DNA of 31,679 nt. Source: JAFGJQ01 sp964586145 (GTDB lineage Bacteria; Planctomycetota; Phycisphaerae; UBA1845). Below the pieces are notes generated by a model. That model saw nothing but the letters and a program-made list of their open reading frames with translations, ran no database searches and was not told the origin of the DNA. Shown here piece by piece: positions 8,857-16,740 of this stretch. The stretch spans positions 1 to 31,679 of the forward strand of contig CAZPHH010000055.1 of assembly GCA_964586145.1 (NCBI GenBank), written 5' to 3'. Positions within the stretch are counted from its first letter, which is position 1. Each line of letters begins with the position of its first letter. Made by a program: the position numbers and the translations under genes.

Positions 8857-10251
8857 ATGGCGTCGCACAGTGTCTTTCGGAAGTGGGTTGCGGCCGTTCT
8901 GGTGTGCCTGTTCTGCTGCCCGTTTGTCTTCGCCGATGCGGATTCCCCGAGCGACAAGACGCGTCCGGGGTCCATTTCGGGGCGCGTGGTGGAGGCCGGC
9001 ACGGGCAAGCCCGTCGCGAATGCGTACGTGGGCGTCGGCGATTTCGGCGACGCGGGCGGCAGCAACCTGGAGCGATTCGAGCAGCAGGGACTCTACGCCC
9101 ACACGAAAACGGACGCAGAGGGGCGTTTCACTCTGGCGCAGCTTGCACTCGTTGAGCATCCGCTCATCATCACGCACCCGGACTTCATTCGGCACGATCA
9201 AGTCGTGCCGCTGGTGAAAGATGCCCCGTCGGTGGAAGTGCAGATCACGCTATACCCCGCCGGGCGCATCCGCGCCCTGATCGTGAACGCCGGCGGCGAG
9301 CCCGTTCACGAGCCGATCGTCTTTCGCCTTGAAGCACGCGATAGGCACCGCTTCATCCCGCCCGGAGAGCAACAGCATCTCTCCACGTTCGCCGATTCGT
9401 GCTGGACAACACCGGCGCCGGCCGGCGAATTTGCGTTCACCGCTTTGAAGCCCGGCGAGTACGTCGTTGAGGCCTTCAAGGTCAGCGACGACAGCACGAC
9501 GTACTACGGATGCGCGTTCGGCGTTACAGTGCGCGGGGGAGCGACGACCGAGGCCCGCATCACCCCGGCCGGGCACCGCACCTCACTGCGCATTACGTGA
9601 TCCGGCAAATGCGAAAACACGTCTGACGATTACGAAGTTCTGGTCGTTCAGCGGAATCCCGGCCGCATCGTCTGGGCCGGCCGCCTCATCTACCACCCGG
9701 AAGACCCACGCATCGGCCGTGTCTTCGAGAATGCCTACACCCGCACCGAACCACTGATCGGCGACACGTACGAGTTCCGCAACTTCCCCCCACGCACCCA
9801 CCTGGAAGTCTTCCTCGTGCACGCGCCCGTCGTCTGGCTTGAAGGCACGAAAGTCACACTGCAGGACGGTATGGAAACCACGGTGACGCTGGGCCGGCGG
9901 CTGCCGACCGAAGTATCCCGGCTCAAGACGAACGTCCTGAGGCGGCGCATCCGTTTCGAGAAGACTGACTACCGCGCCGACGAACTCTGCGGATTACTCA
10001 ACCGCGCCGCCGAACCCGGCCCACGCTTCAACCTTTCGCCAACGCTCAATGAGGCCATGGTGAACCTGCCGGCCAGAGAGGCAACCCTCCTGGAAGTGCT
10101 GGAGCGAATTCATACAGAGCTATACTGCTTCATCTACGAAACAGACGAAGACATCGTCGTCCAGGACCGGATGTTCCTCAGCGGCATTGAGTGGCCACAC
10201 CCCACGCGAAAGCTGGACCTCGAGCCTGAGGCGGGCGCCGAGAATCCGTAG
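8857..10251 (+). pseudogene. exported carboxypeptidase-regulatory-like protein interrupted by an in-frame TGA
   Basis: The start at 8857 has AGGAG 9 nt upstream and a signal peptide (residues 1-28). Residues about 35-90 resemble a carboxypeptidase regulatory-like (transthyretin-type) domain, with SGRVVEAGTGKPVANAYV and DAEGRFTL. Further beta-sandwich-like repeats follow. Codon 248 (9598-9600) is TGA. The same frame then stays open for 216 more codons to TAG at 10249, with strong coding character and continued beta-type sequence. The last part, NLPAREATLLEVLERIHTEL, resembles an STN-like domain. The intact gene would encode about 464 residues. The break could be a real nonsense mutation or a base error. 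If real, the first product is 247 residues; an internal GTG at 9817 has no good ribosome site. A TACAAT at 8792-8797 may be its -10. Confidence 0.72.
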
Positions 10252-10276
10252 CATCCGGTCGGTGGCCGGGTACAAT
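10248..10276 (+). promoter_or_regulatory. candidate promoter for the aldo/keto reductase
   Basis: TACAAT at 10271-10276 matches five of six -10 bases and lies 17 bp after GTAGCA, a weak -35. The predicted start would leave a leader of about 35 nt before ATG 10319. The -35 overlaps the stop codon of the preceding gene. Confidence 0.33.
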
Positions 10277-10318
10277 GCCGCCGTCGCGAATCCGCATTTC
10301 GCAGAACGGAGGCTGGTC

Positions 10319-11554
10319 ATGTTTGACGAGATGAACCGACGCGCGTTTCTGAAGCAGACGGCGCAGACGGCGCTGGCCGGGGCGGTGGTGGGCGGGCTGC
10401 CCGCGTTCGCAGAAGAAGAACCCCCGACCACGCAGCCGGCCGTCGAGTGGCGCAACAAGCAGCCGACCATGGGCTACGCCAAGTTCGGCCGGGCGAACTT
10501 CATGACCAGCCGGTGCGTATTTGGGGCCGGCGGTCTGTACAAAGGCGGCGGCGGCCCCACCCGCCTGCTCGAAGTCGCCATCGAGCGCGGCGTGAACTAC
10601 ATCGACACCGGCCGGCCCTACGCCGGCAGCGAGGCGGCCATCGCCCCCGTCATGAAGCGACATCGCGACAAGGTGTGGATCGTCAGCAAGGCCGGGCATA
10701 TCGGCTGGCCGGACATGCGGATCAAGCCCGGGCAGGACGCCGAGGCCGCCAAGCTGTACACCGATCAGCTTGAAGAGTCGCTGCGCGACCTTCAGGTGGA
10801 CACCATCGACTGCTACATGGTCCAGGGCGTGGAGCACGACTGGGTCGTCACCATGGACTCGCTGTACGAGGCGTTCTGCAAGGCCCGCGACGCGGGCAAG
10901 GTGCGATTCTTCGGCCTGGCCACGCACACGAACGTGTCCCGCGTGTGCGAGCTGGCCGCCGAGAGCAAGCGATACGACGTGGTGATGCCGGCCGTCAATC
11001 CGAACAGCCTGGCCGAGCTGGCACCGGCCATTCGCAAAATGCACGAGGCGGGCATCGGCGTGGTAAGCATGAAGACCTCCGGCCCGATCACGCGGGACCC
11101 GAAGGTCTACGACGAACACTACAAGCAGATGTTCGCCGGGCAGGATCTGTCGCCGTTCCAGCGGGCGTATGCGTACATGCTGTTCCGCGGCAACATCGAC
11201 GCGTTCAACTCGCACTGCCCGAACGTGCAGATTCTCGACGAGAACCTCAAGGTGCCCACGCTGAAGTTCAGCCAGGCGGAGCTGGACCGCCTGGAGCCGC
11301 AGGTGCTCACCGACGCCCGCGGCGCCTGCCACCACTGCGGCGCATGCACCGCCGCCTGTCCGGAGGGCATCCGCGTGGCCGACCTGCTCCGCGCCCGGGC
11401 GTACACGCACACGTACGGCGACCCGGACCTGGCCGCGCAGATCTACCGCCAGGCCGGCCGATCACCGTCGGTCGCCTGCACCGCCTGCGGCACGTGTCGA
11501 GCCGCGTGTCCGGAGTCGATCGACCTGCCGAGCATCGTAGGCTGCAGGCTGTAG
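10319..11554 (+). CDS. Tat-exported aldo/keto reductase with C-terminal 2x[4Fe-4S] module
   Basis: A 411-residue redox enzyme. The N-terminus carries a twin-arginine signal (NRRAFLK at 6-12, then a hydrophobic stretch ending PAFA), so it is probably folded in the cytoplasm and exported. The TIM-barrel aldo/keto reductase domain covers about 50-330. Asp96 and Tyr101 lie in IDTGRPYAGSE and Lys124 in VSKAG. The position where the family usually has the active-site His (DLYxxH) is Gln169 in CYMVQGV. The C-terminus has two ferredoxin motifs, C337-x2-C-x2-C-x3-CP and C387-x2-C-x2-C-x3-CP, able to bind two 4Fe-4S clusters. GGAGG lies 6 nt before the ATG. The substrate is unknown. Related fused proteins are common in planctomycetes. 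Confidence 0.88.
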   Translation: MFDEMNRRAFLKQTAQTALAGAVVGGLPAFAEEEPPTTQPAVEWRNKQPTMGYAKFGRANFMTSRCVFGAGGLYKGGGGPTRLLEVAIERGVNYIDTGRPYAGSEAAIAPVMKRHRDKVWIVSKAGHIGWPDMRIKPGQDAEAAKLYTDQLEESLRDLQVDTIDCYMVQGVEHDWVVTMDSLYEAFCKARDAGKVRFFGLATHTNVSRVCELAAESKRYDVVMPAVNPNSLAELAPAIRKMHEAGIGVVSMKTSGPITRDPKVYDEHYKQMFAGQDLSPFQRAYAYMLFRGNIDAFNSHCPNVQILDENLKVPTLKFSQAELDRLEPQVLTDARGACHHCGACTAACPEGIRVADLLRARAYTHTYGDPDLAAQIYRQAGRSPSVACTACGTCRAACPESIDLPSIVGCRL

Positions 11555-11567
11555 CCCGTAGGCTGTC

Positions 11568-11614
11568 GGGATTGGATGCCACTGCTTCTTGATCGGTGGC
11601 TGGCACCCAATCCC
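11568..11614. repeat. inverted repeat downstream of the aldo/keto reductase
   Basis: GGGATTGGATGCCA (11568-11581) pairs with TGGCACCCAATCCC (11601-11614), 13 of 14 positions, across a 19-nt loop. It starts 13 bp after the stop codon and could act as a terminator, transcript stabiliser or dispersed palindrome. There is no T tract. Confidence 0.55.
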
Positions 11615-11630
11615 ATAAGGGAAACCGACA

Positions 11631-11725
11631 GACCGGCTGGAAAGCCGGTCCCACAAAGAGAAAGCCGGTCCCACAGCGGAGCCGGTCCCACGGCAGAGTC
11701 GGTCCCGCAGAGAGGGCCGGTCCCA
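11631..11725. repeat. hairpin plus five tandem GCCGGTCCCAC-type repeats
   Basis: A perfect hairpin GACCGGCT-GGAA-AGCCGGTC (11631-11650) opens the array. The sequence CCGGTCCCAC then recurs about every 16-20 bp. There are five copies near 11645, 11665, 11682, 11699 (degenerate, TCGGTCCCGC) and 11717, separated by AG-rich spacers. This is a small intergenic repeat cluster between convergent genes. No protein is encoded. Confidence 0.65.
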
Positions 11726-11780
11726 CGGTGGGGGCGGCAGCCTTGACGCGATGACCTTCCGACCCCGTGATCCCTCCTCC

Positions 11781-12896
11781 TCACATCTTCCTCGCCACCT
11801 CTTCCGCGACTTCCAGCGTGGTGTTCTTCAGGCCCACGTCGTAGGTGCCGACCTTGTGCTCCTGGATGACCTTGGCGATGGCGGTTTCCAGGCGCGTGGC
11901 CAGTTCGGCCTCGCCCAGCCAGTCGAACATCAGCTTGCAGGTCAGCAGCATCGCCATCGGGTTCACCTTGTACATCCCCGCGTATTTCGGGGCGGAGCCG
12001 TGCGTCGGCTCGAAGACGGCGTAGGAGTCGCCGATGTTCGCGGCGCTGGCGAAGCCCAGCCCGCCCACCAGCCCGGCCGCCAGGTCGGAGAGGATGTCGC
12101 CGAACATGTTTTCCGCGACCAGCACGTCGTAGTCCTGTGGGTTTTTCAGCAGCCACATGCACTGGGCGTCGATGTTCGTCTCCCACAGCGGGATTTCCGG
12201 GTAACTCTTGGCCACCTCGCGGGCCACGCGGGTGATCAGTCCGCCGGTCTCCCGCAGCACATTGGGCTTGTCCACCAGGGTCACGGAGCGCCGCTTATGC
12301 GTGCGGGCAAACTCGAACGCCTGGGTCACGATGGACCGGCAGCCGTCCCGTGACATGACGCGCGTGGACAGCGCCAGGTTCTCCAGCCCGTGCTTGCCGA
12401 ACGCCTTCATCTTCGGGTGGGCGCACAGGGCGTCGAACACCGCCTGGGGGATCGGGTGGAACTCGATCCCGCCGTACATCCCTTCGGTATTCTCGCGGAA
12501 CACGACCAGGTCGACGCCCTCGCGGTAGTTCAGCGGATTGCCCGGGTAGGCCCTGCACGGCCGCAGGTTCGTGTGGAGGTTCAGCACCTGTCGCATCTTC
12601 ACGATCGGGCTGAAATACACGCATCCCTTGCCCTTCAGCGACGGGTCCAGTTCCCGGTCCGCCTCGTCTTTGGGCTTGGAGGTGATGGCCCCGAACAGGG
12701 CGCAGTGGGTGTTCTTCATCATCTCCAGCGTCCGCTCCGGCAGGGCGTTGCCCTCGCGGCACCAGAAGTCCCAGCCGATGTCGCCGGGGATGTACTCCGC
12801 GTCCAGCTTCAGTGCGTCCAGCACGATGCGGGCCGCCTCCATCACGTCGTTGCCCACGCCGTCGCCCGGCAGCCATGCAATCCGATACTGCGCCAT
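11781..12896 (-). CDS. isocitrate/isopropylmalate dehydrogenase family protein
   Basis: A 371-residue beta-decarboxylating dehydrogenase. It oxidises a 2-hydroxy acid such as isocitrate or 3-isopropylmalate with NAD(P) and releases CO2. Family signatures run in order: LPGDGVGNDV near the N-terminus, the substrate-site arginines in LNLHTNLRP, FRENTEGMYGG, the catalytic lysine in LVDKPNVLRETGGL, the metal-site aspartates in NMFGDILSDLAAGLVGGLG, and the cofactor loop THGSAPKYAGMYKVNP. The Lys-Tyr and following Val in that loop match positions that favour NADP in E. coli isocitrate dehydrogenase, but the later Arg of that set is absent (TYDVGL). Substrate and cofactor therefore stay open. GGAG lies about 10 nt before ATG 12896. 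No leu or TCA genes are adjacent. Confidence 0.85.
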   Translation of the reverse strand: MAQYRIAWLPGDGVGNDVMEAARIVLDALKLDAEYIPGDIGWDFWCREGNALPERTLEMMKNTHCALFGAITSKPKDEADRELDPSLKGKGCVYFSPIVKMRQVLNLHTNLRPCRAYPGNPLNYREGVDLVVFRENTEGMYGGIEFHPIPQAVFDALCAHPKMKAFGKHGLENLALSTRVMSRDGCRSIVTQAFEFARTHKRRSVTLVDKPNVLRETGGLITRVAREVAKSYPEIPLWETNIDAQCMWLLKNPQDYDVLVAENMFGDILSDLAAGLVGGLGFASAANIGDSYAVFEPTHGSAPKYAGMYKVNPMAMLLTCKLMFDWLGEAELATRLETAIAKVIQEHKVGTYDVGLKNTTLEVAEEVARKM

Positions 12897-13258
12897 GATT
12901 GATCGTCTCCGTCGTTGGACCGTGTGACCGGCCGGACCGGCACCGCTGGACCGTTCGACCCGCCTGCTGCCTGTCGGACCACGACCGGCCAGCCGGGGCA
13001 GGGTCTGAGAAGGTCGCAACCTGGGCGGTGGGGAACCCGTACGCACACGGGTGAATCGTGACCTGGGGCGGCAGCCTGATGCCCCCGCCATCTCTCCGCG
13101 GGGCAGGAGTATACGGGATTCGCCATTCCGCGTCGAGCGCCCCGGATGTCCGGATCGGCCGCACCGACCGGCCCTCGGACAGCCCGACTACCCCGAATGG
13201 GGTGCGTGACACCTCCGGCGGGAAGGCAGTTCGCCCAAAATGGGGCGCGGGATCGTAG

Positions 13259-13298
13259 CCACGGGTGAAGTCTCGGCTTGCCGAGACGGAACCCGTGG
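13259..13298. repeat. two-tier palindrome, REP-like
   Basis: The outer arms CCACGGGT / ACCCGTGG and the inner arms GTCTCGGC / GCCGAGAC are each perfect. They are separated by 3-nt internal loops, with TT at the tip. Such near-perfect structure over 40 bp between genes suggests a dispersed palindromic element. It lies 60 bp from the assembly gap. Confidence 0.6.
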
Positions 13299-13358
13299 AC
13301 CTCGGCACCATAGCCCGCACCGCCCCGGCAGGGGCGGCGGAAGTGCGTGGAATGCAAC

Positions 13359-13458
13359 NNNNNNNNNNNNNNNNNNNNNNNNNNNNNNNNNNNNNNNNNN
13401 NNNNNNNNNNNNNNNNNNNNNNNNNNNNNNNNNNNNNNNNNNNNNNNNNNNNNNNNNN
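13359..13458. other. assembly gap (100 N)
   Basis: Exactly 100 ambiguous bases, a conventional scaffold-gap length. True distance and content are unknown, and adjacency of the dehydrogenase and thioredoxin-fold genes depends on the scaffolding. Confidence 0.98.
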
Positions 13459-13617
13459 CTGGAGCGCCCCGCCGGAAGTGACATGGCTCTCCCCGAACGG
13501 CTCGCATGGCCGTCCGGTGGCTTCCGGCCGCAGCCCATGCTAGCATTCCTTGTTCTGCGGCCGGCCGCGCCCCGTGGGCGTCAGGCCGCTCCGCGGAGAC
13601 TGAGGAAGGATCAGAAC

Positions 13618-15045
13618 ATGAGATGTCCGATGCTGTGGGTGGTGGCGGTATGGCTCGGCACGGCGGGCGTGACCCTGGGTGAGGACAAGCTGTACCGGGA
13701 CCTCTCCGTGGACGAGGCCAAGGCCCTGGCCGGCACGGAGAAGAAGCTGGTCTTCATCGACTTCTATGCGGACTGGTGCCAGCCCTGCCGCCTGCTCGAG
13801 GCCACGACGTTCAAGGATCCCAAGGTTGTGGAGTGGCTTGGGAAGAACACCGTGGCGCTGAAGGTCAACGGCGACAACAGCCCCAAACTTACCGACCAGT
13901 TCAAGGTGGTGTCGTTTCCCACGCTGATCTTCCTCAAGCCCGACGGCACGGAGATCGACCGCCTGATCACCTATGTATCCGCGGAGGAGTTTCTGGAGGC
14001 TGCCGCCGGCATCGCCGAGGGCAAGGACGCCATTGCTCGGGCCAAGGAGAAGATCGCCAAAGCGGACGCCACCAACCCGCTGGTCCGCAAGCATCTGGCC
14101 TTCGCCTACGCCACCAAGGGTCAGTACAAGATGGCCTTCGACGAATATGTCTGGTGCCTGGAGCAGGGCTTCGCTCGGCATCCCAACCTGTCCGCCATGC
14201 GGGGCGTGGTCGCTTCGGAAATGATGATGATGCTCAGCGGGGTATACCCGGCTTTGATCGAGGAGTTGTCGGCCCGCCGCGACACCGTGCGCAGGAAGGT
14301 CGAAGAGGGCGCCGTGGAGGTCAACAACATCCTGACCCTGGCCCTCTACGACGAAATCTTTCGCGAGCCCGACCGCACCCTGGCCCTCTACGAGAAGAAA
14401 CGGGCGGATTCCCGAACGCCAGCCGCCGTCCGGGCCGCCTTCGCGGAGGCCGTCCTGCCCATGCTGCTCCATGCCCGCCGGTATGCGGACATTGCGGCCG
14501 ATCTGGACATCATGGCCACCGTCGATCGGATCTTCGCGGGCGTGCCTGCGAAGGAGTCCGCGTCGCAGGAAGAGCGCCTCATGGCGGTACTCGCGGTGCC
14601 CGCGTACTACCAGGTGCTGGCGGGGCTGGGTCGCACGGAAGACGCGGCCCGGGTGGCCGCCCGCCTGATCGAGCTGGCCGACCAGGCCGAAACGTACGGG
14701 GTCCTCGCCTGGAACGGGTATCTCTCGGGCAAGCCCACGCCGGCCGACCTGGAGTACGCCCGCAAGGCGGACCGCCTGACGGAGGGCAAGGACATCGGCG
14801 TGATCGACACGCTGGCCCGCCTGCTGCACGCGTCGGGTAACAAGGAGGAGGCGATCCAGACGGCCGAGCGCGGGGTCCGCATCGCCACGGGCTGGCAGGA
14901 GCAGGCCCTGATCCAGGAGACGCTTGCGGACATCAAGGCCGACCGGCCGATGCATCCGGGCCTTACGCTCCCGCCCGTGACCACCCAGCCGGCGCCGGGA
15001 GCTTCGGGAGAAGACCGCGCGAGCGGCCCCGGCGCGGCCCCATGA
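13618..15045 (+). CDS. exported thioredoxin-fold protein with TPR-like C-terminal half
   Basis: A 475-residue protein with a signal peptide (residues 1-21, ending VTLG-ED). Residues about 28-130 are a thioredoxin fold with the redox motif WCQPC (Cys54, Cys57), the partner FIDFYADWC and the cis-proline in SFPTLIFL (Pro101). This pattern resembles DsbD-C/thioredoxin_7-type domains. The remaining 340 residues are helical, with repeat-like segments such as LVRKHLAFAYATKGQYKMAFDEY and LARLLHASGNKEEAIQTAERG that suggest tetratricopeptide-type repeats. It probably performs thiol-disulfide exchange in the periplasm on a bound partner. The ATG is preceded by AGGAAGGA with a 7-nt gap. It is transcribed alone, upstream of rnpB. 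Confidence 0.85.
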   Translation: MRCPMLWVVAVWLGTAGVTLGEDKLYRDLSVDEAKALAGTEKKLVFIDFYADWCQPCRLLEATTFKDPKVVEWLGKNTVALKVNGDNSPKLTDQFKVVSFPTLIFLKPDGTEIDRLITYVSAEEFLEAAAGIAEGKDAIARAKEKIAKADATNPLVRKHLAFAYATKGQYKMAFDEYVWCLEQGFARHPNLSAMRGVVASEMMMMLSGVYPALIEELSARRDTVRRKVEEGAVEVNNILTLALYDEIFREPDRTLALYEKKRADSRTPAAVRAAFAEAVLPMLLHARRYADIAADLDIMATVDRIFAGVPAKESASQEERLMAVLAVPAYYQVLAGLGRTEDAARVAARLIELADQAETYGVLAWNGYLSGKPTPADLEYARKADRLTEGKDIGVIDTLARLLHASGNKEEAIQTAERGVRIATGWQEQALIQETLADIKADRPMHPGLTLPPVTTQPAPGASGEDRASGPGAAP

Positions 15046-15078
15046 GGCAGCCGACCCCGGTCCCCCATCGCAGCAACG

Positions 15079-15106
15079 TAGTCAACCCCCCGTTCGGTCG
15101 TATAAT
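15079..15106 (+). promoter_or_regulatory. sigma-70-type promoter of rnpB
   Basis: A perfect -10 TATAAT (15101-15106) lies 16 bp after TAGTCA (15079-15084), which matches four of six -35 positions. The first base of the predicted P1 helix of RNase P RNA, G15113, is 7 nt after the -10, exactly where transcription should start. Confidence 0.82.
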
Positions 15107-15112
15107 CCCGAT

Positions 15113-15486
15113 GAGCGAAGCGGGCGGTGGCGGCCGCTCATCCGCCTTGGGCGGATGGGAGGAAAGTCCGAACTGGGCAGGGCACGGTGGTTGGTAACGC
15201 CAACCCGGCGCAAGCCGAGGGAAAGTGCCACAGAAAACACACCGCCTTCGGGTAAGGGTGAAAAGGTGCGGTAAGAGCGCACCGCGCGGCTGGTGACAGC
15301 CGTGGCAGGGCAAACCCCACCGCCAGCAAGCCCAAGCAGCGGCCAGAGGCGGCCCGCCTCGATACGAGCCGCGGGTAGGGTGCTTGAGCCGGTCGGCGAC
15401 GGCCGGCCCAGATGAATGGTCGCCCGCCGGGCGCCGCCACGTGCGGCCCCGGCGAACAGAATTCGGCTTACAAGCCCGCTTCGCTC
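15113..15486 (+). ncRNA. rnpB: RNase P RNA, bacterial type A
   Basis: This is the catalytic RNA that trims tRNA 5' leaders, about 374 nt, the usual size for type A. Universal elements appear in order: GAGGAAAGTCC (15159-15169), CACAGAAA, the GGTAAGGGTGAAAAGGTG and GGTAAGAGCGCACCG segments, GGTGACAGCC, GGCAGGGCAAACCCC, AGATGAATGGTCGCC and ACAGAATTCGGCTTA (15456-15470). The ends were set by the P1 helix: GAGCGAAGCGGGC at 15113-15125 pairs perfectly over 13 bp with 15474-15486. The last 19 nt overlap the antisense TPR gene. I see no separate T-rich terminator. Confidence 0.96.
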
Positions 15487-16610
15487 TCTTGGGAATTCGC
15501 GGCCGGCGGTTCGCCCAGGCGGTCCAGCAGGGTCCGGCCTTCCGTGTGGTCCGGGTCTTTTTCCAGCAACGCCATCAGCGGGGTCCGGGCATCTTCAATC
15601 CGACCCACGGCATACATGAGGCGGGCGGCCTCGTAGAGCAGTTCCGGCGGGGCGTTCGCCCCGGTTTGCTCGATGCCGCGCTCGAGGACGGCGATGGCCT
15701 GGTGATAGGCCGTCAGGCGGGCCAGGTCCGCCTGATCCTGCACGATCCGGGCGATGGCCAGGTAGATGTCCGCCTGATCCGGGTAGAGACTGAGGCGGGT
15801 TTCCTCCACAGTTCGCTGCAGGACCAGCAGGTTGCTCAACTGGCCCAGGCGGCTCACTTCCCCGGGGTTCTCCCGGACCCGTTCGCGGATCAACTCCACG
15901 GCCCGTCGCGCTTCCGCCTGCGCTTCGGCCAGGTTCTTCACCTTGGTCTGCGGGTCTGTCGTGGCGTCCTTGAGGGTCTCGAGCAGAATCTGGGCCAGCA
16001 GGGCGTGGTATCTCGCCCGCGGCGGCGATTGCAGTGTGATGCCTTGCCGGGCGTGGTCGGCGGCCTCCTTGTACATCTTGCGGTTGGCCCGGACCGTGGC
16101 CAGGCCGAAGAAGATTCGCGGTTCCTGCCGGTTCAGTTGGAGGGCCTGCAGGTACTTCGATTCAGCCAGTTCGTGGTACTTCCCCTGCGCCAGGACGTCT
16201 CCCAGCAGCTTGAAGCCGAGCCAGTCAAACTGGCCTTCCCTCGGATCCTGGGTGTATCGGGTGATGTAGTCCATGGCCTCCCGGGCGCGGCCTTCGAGCA
16301 GCAGCACGCGTCCGAGAACGAACTGGGCTCGCGGATTCAGGGGCTCGTTGGCCAGCACGAAGTTGGCCAGTTCCTTGGCCGTCCGGGCGCGGGTCTGCCA
16401 CTGCCCGGCGCCGGTCTCGATGGCCTCCTCCGCCGCCGCGATCTCGGCCAGGGCCCGTTCCAGGCTTTCCGGGATGGACGGAGGCGTGCCCGGGGCGCCC
16501 GGCGGCGGTGCGGCCGGTGAATCCGCGGTCTGTGCCACGAGCAGACCGGGGGAGCCGATCAGCAGCCAACCGGCTACGGCTGACAGCCACAGCGGCAGGG
16601 GAATGTTCAT
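15468..16610 (-). CDS. exported TPR protein downstream of fliS
   Basis: A 380-residue protein with a signal peptide (residues 1-28, cleavage near VAQ-TA) and a helical body of tetratricopeptide repeats. Examples are AQFVLGRVLLLEGRAREAMDY, LLGDVLAQGKYHELAESKYLQAL, FFGLATVRANRKMYKEAADHA and LLYEAARLMYAVGRIEDARTPL. TPRs mount protein-protein contacts; no enzyme motif is present. The start at 16610 has GGAGGT 6 nt upstream, and the longer open frame is unsupported. It lies 130 bp after fliS on the same strand, so it may be the last gene of the flagellar unit, but a flagellar role is only inferred. Its stop codon (15468-15470) lies inside the complement of the rnpB 3' end. Confidence 0.78.
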   Translation of the reverse strand: MNIPLPLWLSAVAGWLLIGSPGLLVAQTADSPAAPPPGAPGTPPSIPESLERALAEIAAAEEAIETGAGQWQTRARTAKELANFVLANEPLNPRAQFVLGRVLLLEGRAREAMDYITRYTQDPREGQFDWLGFKLLGDVLAQGKYHELAESKYLQALQLNRQEPRIFFGLATVRANRKMYKEAADHARQGITLQSPPRARYHALLAQILLETLKDATTDPQTKVKNLAEAQAEARRAVELIRERVRENPGEVSRLGQLSNLLVLQRTVEETRLSLYPDQADIYLAIARIVQDQADLARLTAYHQAIAVLERGIEQTGANAPPELLYEAARLMYAVGRIEDARTPLMALLEKDPDHTEGRTLLDRLGEPPAANSQESEAGL

Positions 16611-16740
16611 ACGGGGACCTCCACTCACTCTCTCTGCGCTACGACACACGTCGCCGCGGGGTTCAAGACCGGCCAATAGTCGCGATCCCGGGCGGTGCGG
16701 TCAAGCGGAAGACGCGGCACGGACACCGCGTCCCCCGGAA

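Larger units (their letters stand above)
12897..13617. other. gene-free region containing palindromes and an assembly gap
   Basis: No coding sequence is supported on either side of the 100-N gap. The left part holds a strong two-tier palindrome (13259-13298) and a perfect hairpin CCGCCCC-GGCA-GGGGCGG (13320-13337). The right part leads to the ribosome site of the thioredoxin-fold gene. Promoters for both divergent genes should lie here, but I could not identify them. Confidence 0.5.

Noticed and set aside
11631..11725. CRISPR array
   Set aside because: Repeat units are about 10 bp with very short irregular spacers; no cas gene is nearby.
13240..13617. Longer N-terminus of the thioredoxin-fold protein running across the N gap
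   Set aside because: The frame is open only because N codons cannot be stops; the ribosome site and signal peptide place the start at 13618.
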